Shown here: positions 52,854 through 61,027 of the stretch, piece after piece
Layout of the letters: every line of letters begins with the position of its first letter
Position numbering within the stretch: the first letter of the stretch is position 1
From: Marinobacter sp. 1-4A
Lineage (GTDB): Bacteria; Pseudomonadota; Gammaproteobacteria; Pseudomonadales; Oleiphilaceae
Direction of reading: 5' to 3'
DNA: 64,000 nt
Assembly: GCF_016597725.1 (NCBI RefSeq)
Contig: NZ_VCGY01000001.1
Location: 62,001 to 126,000, forward strand
Position numbers and translations under genes: made by a program
Notes under the pieces: model-generated
Told to the model about the DNA's origin: nothing
The model's input: only the letters and a program-made list of their open reading frames with translations
Databases searched by the model: none

Positions 52854-52894
52854 AGCAAACTATATGGAATTAGAGCTAAACAACCGGAGTACAC

Positions 52895-53455
52895 ATGAAC
52901 AAACTATCGAAAGGGTTTATTGGTGCAGCGCTTCTCAGCATTTCAAGCGCCGCGCTCGCCGTACCCATGTTGGGGGGCATCAGCTTCTCATCACTGCCAG
53001 GAAACGGGTTCACCTTTAACTCAACAACAAATCAGTTTGATTTCGACCCTGGTATCAATTCGAGCGTGAATAACACTTCAGGTGACTTCGCAAACTACTT
53101 TGCGAACGGAGATTCTGCTCAGTTTTACGATTTCACTTATGCGCCCTTCGCAGGCCCCCAAACTATTTGGGATGCCACCGCGACGGTTGGCCCAAACAAC
53201 GGTACAGCACTGTCATTCATCCTGAATAACGCCAGTGTTGACTACGAAACTAACAACCTTGTTGTTATTAGTGGGTCTGGCACTCTAACTGACGGCGTTG
53301 AGTCAGTTTTGGGCTCTTGGAACATTACTGCCAACCAGGCAGGCGGAGCTTTCAGCTGGTCTTCATCTACAGCGGTACCTGAACCAGGCACGCTGGCACT
53401 GTTGGGCCTTGGCCTTGCAGGACTTGGTGCAGCTCGTCGTCGTCAGAAATCTTGA
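52895..53455 (+). CDS. PEP-CTERM sorting domain protein
   Basis: The 186-residue protein has a signal peptide (cleavage after ALA near residue 22), a Ser/Asn/Gly/Thr-rich beta-type body, and a C-terminal PEP-CTERM signal: VPEPGTLALLGLGLAGLGAA followed by RRRQKS. The signal directs processing by the exosortase XrtA, encoded next, with release to the surface or matrix. CGGAG lies 5 nt before the ATG. It has its own terminator. Confidence 0.93.
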   Translation: MNKLSKGFIGAALLSISSAALAVPMLGGISFSSLPGNGFTFNSTTNQFDFDPGINSSVNNTSGDFANYFANGDSAQFYDFTYAPFAGPQTIWDATATVGPNNGTALSFILNNASVDYETNNLVVISGSGTLTDGVESVLGSWNITANQAGGAFSWSSSTAVPEPGTLALLGLGLAGLGAARRRQKS

Positions 53456-53469
53456 TCTCGGCAAGTTAG

Positions 53470-53497
53470 AAAAAAGCCAGCTTCGGCTGGCTTTTTT
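53470..53497 (+). terminator. Rho-independent terminator of the PEP-CTERM gene
   Basis: AAAAAAGCCAGC, loop TTCG, GCTGGCTTTTTT: a perfect stem with a stable tetraloop and a T-run, 15 bp after the stop. Confidence 0.92.
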
Positions 53498-53585
53498 GTT
53501 TTGAACTTTAGCTTTATGTATAGGTCTTAGGCAGTATCTTGTGAACAGCACCCAGTGAACTGGCTAGTAGTCTGGCGGATAAACA

Positions 53586-55004
53586 ATGTTAAGGAAAACA
53601 CTCAACAACTTACCCCTCTCCAGACCTTATCTAGTCGTCACAGTCGTTGCGCTACTAATTTTCTACCCAACCTGGATACGGCTCGCACAAGCTTGGCTTG
53701 AGTTTGAGCAAGTTCTCGCTCATGGCCTTGCGACAGCTATTATTTACCTTGGCCTGCTGATCATTCACCCGCCTGCAGCTATCGAGCGCCATACGCTATC
53801 GAAGCCCTATCATCTTGCGGGTGCCGTTCTACTGGTTGCCACAACCTTGGCTTGGGCACTCCTTGAATTGGTTCGCATCGATACTCTGGCTTATCTGCTG
53901 CTTCCAGTCGGGTTAATCACCACAGCCTGGGCACTTCTGGGACTACCAAGAACACTAACCTTTGTTCCCTACGCACTGCTTTTATCGCTATCACTGCCAA
54001 TTTGGGCAGACCTAGTTCCAGCGCTTGTAGAAATTGCCAGCGTCGTTGTCGGAACCTGGGTGAGCTGGTTTGGCATGACAGCTCTCATAGAAGGCAACAG
54101 CATTACCCTGCCCTACGGTCGCCTAATTATCGCAGACGGGTGCTCAGGTATACGCTATTTCGCAATTTCCGTCTTGCTGGCCATGATGACATCCATTCTG
54201 AACGACTACCGCTGGCGCGGTTGGCTAACCACCCTAATGGTCGCCGCTTTACTTGGGCTTATCGCAAATTGGGTGCGAATCACCATCTTGGTCGTCGTCG
54301 CCTACGAAACTAACATGCAAAGCGAGATGCTCGCAGATCACGAAACCATGGGCTGGGTCGTTTTTGGCGCCTTCATTATTCCGGCCTTGTACTTTTCCCC
54401 AGTCCGAAGGCGCATTACGAAAGAAAGCCCGCTTAATGGCCGCCTTTACAAAAAAGGTATCCTTGCGGTTGCAGTAGCCGTAGCTCTTGGCCCACTGGCA
54501 CTTTTGCTGATCCAAAACACCGCCAACCAAAAGCCTGAATGGACCATTACACCACCGGAATTTCGTCAAACCCAAACCGGAAAACTTCCCCTGCCTATCG
54601 CCCTTCCGGATACTCTAAATGAGCAGATCTGGCAGTCCGGGACTATGTGGATATCCTTCGCACAGAGCCAAAAAGCAAACCCTGATGAGAAGCTCGTACC
54701 CTATCTACCAAAGCAATTCGACACCTCAGTTTGGCACGTGGAAGCCCAACTGGAACCCGGCCTGAGTGTTTATCGAAATATCCTAAGCCGAGATAGAGTT
54801 CTTATGGCCCAATGGTACAGAGTGGGCTCAAAAAAGAGCTGGAGTTACCGCAACGCAAAACTACTCCAGATCCCCGCCACCCTTGCAGGCGAAACACGGT
54901 TTGCCGTTGTTACCGTTCAAACACTCTGCGGCCCTCGAGATTGCACCACCCTGCTCCCCAAAATGCACACCGTAATGGCTTCGATTCAAGCCAAACATAA
55001 TTGA
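53586..55004 (+). CDS. xrtA: Exosortase A with C-terminal EpsI-like domain
   Basis: The 472-residue protein has about eight transmembrane helices in the first 290 residues and the exosortase catalytic residues: Cys186 (ADGCSGIRYF), Arg231 (NWVRITILVVV) and His252 (ADHETMGW). The last 160 residues form a periplasmic EpsI-type domain with the phrase VQTLCGPRDCTTLLPK. XrtA cleaves PEP-CTERM substrates at the inner membrane. The two PEP-CTERM genes flanking it are the likely clients. Confidence 0.94.
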   Translation: MLRKTLNNLPLSRPYLVVTVVALLIFYPTWIRLAQAWLEFEQVLAHGLATAIIYLGLLIIHPPAAIERHTLSKPYHLAGAVLLVATTLAWALLELVRIDTLAYLLLPVGLITTAWALLGLPRTLTFVPYALLLSLSLPIWADLVPALVEIASVVVGTWVSWFGMTALIEGNSITLPYGRLIIADGCSGIRYFAISVLLAMMTSILNDYRWRGWLTTLMVAALLGLIANWVRITILVVVAYETNMQSEMLADHETMGWVVFGAFIIPALYFSPVRRRITKESPLNGRLYKKGILAVAVAVALGPLALLLIQNTANQKPEWTITPPEFRQTQTGKLPLPIALPDTLNEQIWQSGTMWISFAQSQKANPDEKLVPYLPKQFDTSVWHVEAQLEPGLSVYRNILSRDRVLMAQWYRVGSKKSWSYRNAKLLQIPATLAGETRFAVVTVQTLCGPRDCTTLLPKMHTVMASIQAKHN

Positions 55005-55240
55005 ACTCGCACCCAGTTAACATTATTTAACAAAATTTACATCTTCATTTTTCCCTAACTTCTCTCCAACTCTCTGTTTTGTTTCCGATCATCTATTCGG
55101 ATTGTCCACAGAACTACCTCGCAGATGAAATGTGCTGTAGGCGTTATCTCAACTATAATAATTGTGTAATTACTGAACAATCTGGCAGGAAGCTGTAAAG
55201 AAAGGCCCAATAAACTCACCGACTAACTGTGGAAGCGCCA

Positions 55241-56863
55241 GTGGACAGTACCTCTATAAAGTCTGCACTCGCCGAATGGGCAGCCATTCTTGGTGAATCG
55301 GGCGTCATCGCGGCAGGCCCAAAAGATTTCGGTGCTTCTACTATGGGAGTGGAGCGTCACATTCCAGCTGTGCTTCGCCCAAAAACCAAGGAACAAGTGT
55401 CGGCAATACTTCAGGTGGCGCAAAGATGGCAGGTAGCCGTTTATCCGGTAAGCACAGGCAATAACTGGGGCTATGGCAGCGCCAACCCAACCGAAGACGG
55501 GTGCGTTATTATTGATCTCAGCCAACTCGACGGAATTTCAGATTTTGATCCTGAAATGGGCGTGGTTACGGTTCAACCGGGGGTAACCCAAGGCGCGTTG
55601 AGGGAGTTTTTAGACAGCCACGATGGCGATTACTTAGTCCCGGTAACCGGCGCAGGGCCCACTTGTAGCCTCCTTGGAAACGCCCTTGAGCGGGGCTACG
55701 GCATCACCCCCATTACCGACCACTTTGCGGCAGTTACAAAAATCGAAGCCATATTGCCAGACGGCACGCTCTACCGAACGCCCCTCAGCGAGCTTGGTGG
55801 AGCGGAAGTGGACGGGCTGTTCAAGTGGGGCCTTGGCCCCTACCTCGACGGGCTTTTTAGCCAAGGAAATTTTGGCGTGGTGGTGAGCATCACCCTCGCT
55901 CTGGCGCCCGCACCTGAAACCGTAACGGCCTTTTTCTTTTCCACCAAAGACGATCCCAAACTGGAAGCCTTGGTACCGACCGTAAGAAATGTGCTACGAG
56001 CACTGAGCGGATCGGTCGTTGCCATTAACCTTCTCAATAGCCAACGCATGCTCTCAATGATGACGCCCTTCCCTGAAGATAAGGCAGTTGAAGGCGTTCT
56101 ACCTGAAAACGTGGTCGAAGACTTAGCCCGCCGACATGGCGTACCAGCATGGAGCGGGGTGGGGGCAATTTATGCTTCAAAGGAAGTGGCCAAAGCGGCT
56201 CGGCGCACACTAAGGCGGCTCCTTGGCCCTGTTACCGACCGGCTTATATTCATCAACCAACGCAAAGTTGATATGGCCCAGAAGGCCGCCCGCCTGCTGC
56301 CGGGCAAGTTTGCCACCAAAGTACGAGGTATGGCGGATACGCTCTCCGGCGCGCTGCAAATCATGCACGGTACGCCAAACGATGTGGCACTCGCGCTGGC
56401 GTATTGGCGTTCAGGCGACTTACCGCCACCGGGGCAACCCAAAAACCCCGCACGGGATGGTTGCGGGCTCATTTGGTTTGCACCACTGGTTCCGATACGG
56501 GGAAAAGACGCACGCCGCTATATCGATATGATTGAACGTGTTTGCCCGCAGTACGGCATTAACCCACTCATAACACTAACTACAATAAACGATCGCTGTT
56601 TCGACTCTACTGTCCCCCTGCTCTTTGATCGTAAAGATGCAGAAGCGACCACACGAGCGAACGATTGTTATCGCGCGCTGTACCAAGAGGGGCAAAAGGA
56701 AGGCTTTCTACCCTACCGCCTAAACATCCACGCCATGGACATCCTCAATAACGGTAGCCTTGGGTTCTCAGAGCTTTCCAGCCAACTCAAAGCCGCCATC
56801 GACCCAAACTCAATCCTAGCACCCGGGCGTTACGTTCCCAGTACTAAGCGTACCGAGCTTTAA
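55241..56863 (+). CDS. FAD-binding oxidoreductase of the VAO/PCMH type
   Basis: The 540-residue flavoprotein has a PCMH-type FAD-binding domain (LRPKTKEQVSAILQVAQRW, then PVSTGNNWGYGS and VTGAGPTCSLLGNALERG in the first 160 residues) and a C-terminal cap domain like those of 4-cresol and vanillyl-alcohol oxidases. The substrate is unknown. I chose the GTG at 55241, with GGAAG 5 nt upstream, over the GTG at 55229. It lies 13 bp upstream of the acyltransferase gene, so the two form a pair. A 236-bp AT-rich stretch with no recognised promoter separates it from xrtA. Confidence 0.85.
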   Translation: MDSTSIKSALAEWAAILGESGVIAAGPKDFGASTMGVERHIPAVLRPKTKEQVSAILQVAQRWQVAVYPVSTGNNWGYGSANPTEDGCVIIDLSQLDGISDFDPEMGVVTVQPGVTQGALREFLDSHDGDYLVPVTGAGPTCSLLGNALERGYGITPITDHFAAVTKIEAILPDGTLYRTPLSELGGAEVDGLFKWGLGPYLDGLFSQGNFGVVVSITLALAPAPETVTAFFFSTKDDPKLEALVPTVRNVLRALSGSVVAINLLNSQRMLSMMTPFPEDKAVEGVLPENVVEDLARRHGVPAWSGVGAIYASKEVAKAARRTLRRLLGPVTDRLIFINQRKVDMAQKAARLLPGKFATKVRGMADTLSGALQIMHGTPNDVALALAYWRSGDLPPPGQPKNPARDGCGLIWFAPLVPIRGKDARRYIDMIERVCPQYGINPLITLTTINDRCFDSTVPLLFDRKDAEATTRANDCYRALYQEGQKEGFLPYRLNIHAMDILNNGSLGFSELSSQLKAAIDPNSILAPGRYVPSTKRTEL

Positions 56864-56876
56864 CGAGGTTCTCTAT

Positions 56877-57677
56877 ATGCCAACAGGCCAACAACTCAAT
56901 GAAAACGTCAGCACCATCTTCAACTCCGTCTTCCACGTTGAGTTGGCGACGTCTCCAGAAGTAGTTAACGAAGTTTTTGAAGTGAGATATCAGGTTTACT
57001 GTGTAGACCGGCATTTTGAAGACCCCGACTGCTTTCTTGATAAGCGGGAACACGATGAGTACGACGAGCGATCTGTTCACGCACTTATTCGCCACAAAAA
57101 AACGGGCGATAGCGTTGCCACTGTTCGTCTTGTGATGGCTGGCGACAACCCTGAGCAGGCCGACTTCCCCATGGAAGGCTGCATTAAACACATGAGCCGA
57201 GCAGCGCAGCAGGCCGTCGCCAATGCGCCGCGCAACCAAATCGCCGAGATATCAAGAATGGCTGTTAGCCGGGAGTTTCGGCGACGCCTCAACGAAGAAC
57301 AAACCGTTTCAGGCATCAGCGACACCGCCTACTACTGTGACTCAGAAAATGGCAAACGGGCCATGCCATACATAAGCCTAGGGTTGTTCGCCGCTATTCT
57401 TCAAATGTCGGTCAAACACGGGATAACTCACTGGATGGCCGTAATGGAGCCAGCGCAACTGCGATTATTAAAACGATGCGGCGTGGAGTTTGATCATGTC
57501 GGCCCCATAATCGAGTACCACGGCCGCCGCAGACCAGCCTTCACGAGCGCAACCAAGCTGCTTGATGGCATAAAAAGACGCCGGCCAGATGTTTGGTCTT
57601 TGATAACCGATTCAGGACGATACTTACCAGACCAACCTAGTAACGGTCATACGATCAATGAGGTGCAGGCTGCGTAA
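56877..57677 (+). CDS. PEP-CTERM/exosortase system-associated acyltransferase
   Basis: The 266-residue protein belongs to the N-acyl-amino-acid-synthase-like GNAT group tied to exosortase systems. Motifs seen are VFEVRYQVYCVDRHFEDPD (about residues 37-55), VATVRLVMAG and EISRMAVSREFRRR. It probably transfers an acyl chain from acyl-ACP or acyl-CoA to an amino compound. It is cotranscribed with the flavoprotein (13-bp gap, GAGG ribosome binding site). Confidence 0.9.
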   Translation: MPTGQQLNENVSTIFNSVFHVELATSPEVVNEVFEVRYQVYCVDRHFEDPDCFLDKREHDEYDERSVHALIRHKKTGDSVATVRLVMAGDNPEQADFPMEGCIKHMSRAAQQAVANAPRNQIAEISRMAVSREFRRRLNEEQTVSGISDTAYYCDSENGKRAMPYISLGLFAAILQMSVKHGITHWMAVMEPAQLRLLKRCGVEFDHVGPIIEYHGRRRPAFTSATKLLDGIKRRRPDVWSLITDSGRYLPDQPSNGHTINEVQAA

Positions 57678-57690
57678 GCACTGCACAATC

Positions 57691-57727
57691 AAAAAAGCCC
57701 CCGTTTTTAAGCGGGGGCTTTGTTTTT
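57691..57727. terminator. Bidirectional terminator between convergent genes
   Basis: The stem AAGCCCCCG/CGGGGGCTT has an A-run on the left and a T-rich tract on the right. It serves the acyltransferase gene (plus) and the THxN PEP-CTERM gene (minus). Confidence 0.9.
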
Positions 57728-57745
57728 AGGCGTACAACTTAAACG

Positions 57746-58555
57746 TTATGACTTTTCAGCTTTCTTCCTGCGTGAAAAACCAAGACCTGCGAGGCCCATT
57801 CCTAGTAGGGCTAAGGTGCCGGGTTCGGGGACATACTCTACCGCAGTGATTCTGAAGCTTGTCTGGAAGTTATTGACAGCACTTTCTTCGGTCACGAGCC
57901 CCACACACCCACTGGGAGCGCCCGCTGCGAAACAGCTAGGGTCACCCAAGGTAGTCAGGCCAGCCAACGCCAGATATAGCGTGTACGTGTAACCATCATA
58001 GTTAAATGACGAAGCAAACTCGTAGGTGCCATCTACAGTGAGCTCTGCGCCAGTCACGTCTGCAATGGTGAAAATATCAGCACAGTCGGGGCCAATTGGT
58101 TCTACACATGCGCCACCATTTGCAGTTTCTATGAAGAAACTGTTAAACGTTGTCGAAGCTGGAGGAAGCGACGGCGCAGACGGAGCGAACGGCGTCAATG
58201 TTAGTTCAGACGTCAAATCAAAGCTATCCAATGCCGTTCCTTCAGCGGGAAGAATGTTATTGGTGTGAGTGAATACTCCACCGTTTACAGAACCTCCACC
58301 CGTGATTAGCCCATTAACCGCATTGACATCGTTAATTGTAACCGATGACTGAGGCCCCGGACCAACGCCCCACTCGAGAAGGTTAGAGCCCTCTCCGTCG
58401 ACACTACCAGTACCTCCAGTGTCAGTCACATTCTCAAACACGTTAGTGACGCTAAACCCCCAATCGGTAACCAAAGCAGCGCTGGCAGATTGGGCACCTA
58501 AAGCGAAAGGCACAATAAGGGATGATAAAAGCGTTCTTTTAAGGGACTTGTTCAT
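57746..58555 (-). CDS. THxN-type PEP-CTERM sorting domain protein
   Basis: The 269-residue protein has a signal peptide (cleavage after ASA near residue 27) and a beta-type body with the THxN motif (GVFTHTNN, about residue 94). Two cysteine pairs lie in the second half (CVEPIGPDC and CFAAGAPSGC). The C-terminal sorting signal reads VPEPGTLALLGMGLAGLGF, then SRRKKAEKS. It should be processed by XrtA. AAGGAG lies 8 nt before the ATG and a sigma54-type promoter lies 72 bp upstream. Confidence 0.93.
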   Translation of the reverse strand: MNKSLKRTLLSSLIVPFALGAQSASAALVTDWGFSVTNVFENVTDTGGTGSVDGEGSNLLEWGVGPGPQSSVTINDVNAVNGLITGGGSVNGGVFTHTNNILPAEGTALDSFDLTSELTLTPFAPSAPSLPPASTTFNSFFIETANGGACVEPIGPDCADIFTIADVTGAELTVDGTYEFASSFNYDGYTYTLYLALAGLTTLGDPSCFAAGAPSGCVGLVTEESAVNNFQTSFRITAVEYVPEPGTLALLGMGLAGLGFSRRKKAEKS

Positions 58556-59017
58556 TGTTGTATCTCCTTGAAAGTGGACGCTGGCAGCCGTACTTCGTGA
58601 TCAGCACGTCAGCGCTAGGAGAAAACAAGCATCTTCTATGCCACGAGCAGGAATTGGTTAATTTTCAGCCATGTAAAGCGACCTATAACGATAGCTCAGC
58701 AGATCTGAGGCATAAGGTGTAAGTATCTTCGACGCACAGGCAGTATAAATATCCCGCCTGCGGCGGTATGTTGTTTTTTAAGGAAGATTTAGCCTTTCTT
58801 GAAAAAACAAAATGAACTAAAAGGACCCACCTTTAGAATTAAAAAGATTATTAAGATCCATAGAACGTAAATTCGCCGAAAAGTGCGTAAATTATGCTGA
58901 CGCAATCAAAGCTAGAGCCGACAACATACCTGAGATTTTTGAGACCGACATAGAGCAGCTCCAAATATTTGCTATGCTAAATCCTTGGGATATTCCAAGA
59001 GTCAAGGAAGGGCAAAA
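58556..59017. other. 462-bp AT-rich region between divergent genes
   Basis: The stretch holds the -24/-12 promoter of the THxN gene (58627-58643), a small imperfect inverted repeat (CTCAG/CTGAG, 58695-58709) and an open reading stretch leading into the asparagine-synthase-like gene (58799-59024) that looks frame-disrupted. No other gene or RNA was recognised. Confidence 0.6.
58627..58643 (-). promoter_or_regulatory. Sigma54 (-24/-12) promoter of the THxN PEP-CTERM gene
   Basis: Read on the minus strand, TGGCATAGAAGATGCTT has GG and GC separated by exactly 10 bp and matches the sigma54 consensus at TGGCA and TGC. Transcription would start near 58617, about 60 nt before the ATG. No cyclic-di-GMP aptamer is seen in this leader. 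Confidence 0.55.
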
Positions 59018-59024
59018 ATGTTGA
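58799..59024 (+). pseudogene. Possible frame-disrupted small gene upstream of the asparagine-synthase-like gene
   Basis: From 58821 to 59024 the plus strand is open for 67 codons with a protein-like composition (PPLELKRLLRSIERKF, then IPEIFETDIEQLQIFAML) but no usable start codon. An ATG in frame at 58812 is followed by TAA two codons later. A TTG at 58799 in the neighbouring frame would join it if one base of the AAAA run at 58819-58822 were absent, giving about 74 residues. The stop overlaps the next gene's start by 7 bp, as in coupled genes. It may be a pseudogene, a sequencing error or chance. Confidence 0.35.
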
Positions 59025-60787
59025 AGCCAAACTCATTTCTTCTGCGTATCGAAAGGCATGATTATCAGCGCCCCGCCACTCACGCCCTCAACGCGCAGGC
59101 GTTTCTCCAACTGCAGGATCCCAATCCATTCTATATCCGCCACGAACCTCAGCAGTCCGGGGAGTTCAAGCTCTTCTTCGGCGAGAGAAAAGATAGCCAA
59201 GACATAGATTTCGACACGCCAATAAACGGAACTTCTATAACCTACTCTATTACAAGAAATAAGGTGATCGTCACATCTGACTTAATCGGCGCCGAACCAG
59301 TTTACTATAGATATAGCGGCTCAACGGTTCAAATATCAAACCGTTTGGAAAACTTGGTTAAAGAAAATGATTGCCCCGATTGGGTAGCCATTCATTGTTA
59401 CCTATCGTTTGGTTACACATTAGGGGAAAGCTCGTTCTTCAAGAATATTTTTCAAACTCTGCCAAACCAAAGAATAGAGATTGACACAGAGTCTCTAGAG
59501 CTAAAGAAACTAGTTGCCGACTCAGCACCTCATGCAACGAATACGGAATCACTAGCAAGCAACACCAGAGCTGTCTCAAACCTACTTTATAACGTTATGC
59601 AGACCTACAGCCCCATGGTACTGATGACTTCAGCCGGCTGGGATTCCAGAGCTCTACTCGCAACTCAAAAGTCTCCAATCACTGCTGCTTACACCCACGG
59701 AGACATTTCCAGCCGGGAGTGCACTATTGCAAAAAAACTCACAGGCACTCTACGCATGGATCACTATTTCAAAGACGTGAAAGGGATGGTGATCGATACA
59801 AAGCTGCTCGATGAGATGCTAGAGCTTCACGGCCACTGCCTTTGGCCAATTTGGCACATATCCAGCAGATTTATATCAGAGACATTATGCTTACCCATCG
59901 CCAGCGGAGTGATTGGTGCCAGAATGGGTGGGCACAACGGCTTTCCCAGCATGGGCACTCGATTTCAGAAAATTATTAACTCCTTACACACTATAAACCC
60001 CAAAATAGTATCTAAAGAAAAAATAATAAACGACGTCAAGAAAAGCACGACAGCGCCTAAAAGCTTCTGGTTTACCAGTGACAAGGGAAGTAAGCTTTTC
60101 CGCGAGCTAGCAAATACAACAACAAAGAATATACACGACACTCTCGATAAGTACTTGAACGAGACAAATGACCTATCTTTTGCAATTGAAAAATTCAACT
60201 ATGACCACATTAGTCGACAGTACATGATGAAACAGCCAATATTGGCTCAAGCCTTTCATGGTTACTACTCCCCCCTTAGCCATCCCGACCTTATAAAAAC
60301 TGTATACAGTATTCCGTTCGATCAACGAATACAAAATAGATTAACCAAAGGTGTAATTTCAAAGCTCAACCCGGGTTTATTAAACTTCCCGATGGCGGCC
60401 ACATTGACTCAAGCTAAACATTCGATTTTTACTCAGGAGGTTTCAAGAATATTACGCATACTTTTTGAAAAAACATTTTTTAAAATCAAAAAAAATCGCT
60501 CTAACTTTGGGTGGTTCAACTATGATCATCTTTACTCAACAGATTTTTTTGAAACCACGATAGAATCACTTAATTCAGACATTTGGTCTAAACACCGAAT
60601 GCTTAATAGAATACCGAATAATCAAGTACATGGTATAGATGCAGGATCTACCATGGACATGATTTGTAAAATAAAGACAGTTGATTATCACTTATCCAAA
60701 GCCACGGTTAGCTTGTTAAAATCCCAGTTTTCGGCCACCACAACCACACTGAATAATAAAAGGAGATCAAAAGCAAAGACTCGATGA
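59018..60787 (+). CDS. Asparagine-synthase-like protein of the glycan/exosortase locus
   Basis: The 589-residue protein has a weak N-terminal amidotransferase-like half and a C-terminal ATP-pyrophosphatase half. The PP-loop reads MTSAGWDSRALLA, a variant of the usual SGGxDS. The N-terminal catalytic Cys2 of glutamine-dependent asparagine synthases is absent (it starts MLKPNS), so it cannot use glutamine in the standard way. Such proteins occur in surface-polysaccharide and peptide-modification clusters. I chose the ATG at 59018 with AAGG upstream. The gene is AT-rich compared with the rest of the window, a sign of transfer. Confidence 0.72.
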   Translation: MLKPNSFLLRIERHDYQRPATHALNAQAFLQLQDPNPFYIRHEPQQSGEFKLFFGERKDSQDIDFDTPINGTSITYSITRNKVIVTSDLIGAEPVYYRYSGSTVQISNRLENLVKENDCPDWVAIHCYLSFGYTLGESSFFKNIFQTLPNQRIEIDTESLELKKLVADSAPHATNTESLASNTRAVSNLLYNVMQTYSPMVLMTSAGWDSRALLATQKSPITAAYTHGDISSRECTIAKKLTGTLRMDHYFKDVKGMVIDTKLLDEMLELHGHCLWPIWHISSRFISETLCLPIASGVIGARMGGHNGFPSMGTRFQKIINSLHTINPKIVSKEKIINDVKKSTTAPKSFWFTSDKGSKLFRELANTTTKNIHDTLDKYLNETNDLSFAIEKFNYDHISRQYMMKQPILAQAFHGYYSPLSHPDLIKTVYSIPFDQRIQNRLTKGVISKLNPGLLNFPMAATLTQAKHSIFTQEVSRILRILFEKTFFKIKKNRSNFGWFNYDHLYSTDFFETTIESLNSDIWSKHRMLNRIPNNQVHGIDAGSTMDMICKIKTVDYHLSKATVSLLKSQFSATTTTLNNKRRSKAKTR

Positions 60788-61027
60788 CTTTTTTCGCGTT
60801 ATCATCGAGGCCGCTTCAGATTCGCCCAGAAGACGAATGGAAAATGTTGCCCGACGGTCAGATAAAAGCCATAAAATGAGCCTAAACTGTAAACGCCTCA
60901 TAGCTAGTTTTGAACAGTGCACCGCTGCGTCATTTTTTTCGGGTGTTACTGAGTCATTGTAGCTTTATGTTACTACGCTGACAGACTATCCTATGTCCCA
61001 AAAGGGAGGTCGGCCGTAAGAAGGTTT

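Larger units (their letters stand above)
52585..52894 (+). promoter_or_regulatory. 310-bp regulatory leader between prsT and the PEP-CTERM gene
   Basis: No gene lies here. In order the stretch holds a perfect 12-bp inverted repeat (52621-52650), a T8 run (52670-52677), a -24/-12 sigma54 promoter (52733-52749), a cyclic-di-GMP type I riboswitch (about 52778-52853) and a CGGAG ribosome binding site (52884-52888) ahead of the ATG at 52895. Confidence 0.75.

Noticed and set aside
55005..55240. Possible sigma54 promoter (CTGGCAGGAAGCTGTA) before the flavoprotein gene
   Set aside because: The -24-like TGGCAG is present but the GC at -12 is replaced by TA, so the element does not fit.
60870..60890. 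CGGTCAGATAAAAGCC-like -24/-12 match upstream of the RIFT-barrel gene
   Set aside because: Only the GG-N10-GC spacing fits; flanking consensus bases do not match, so it is likely chance.
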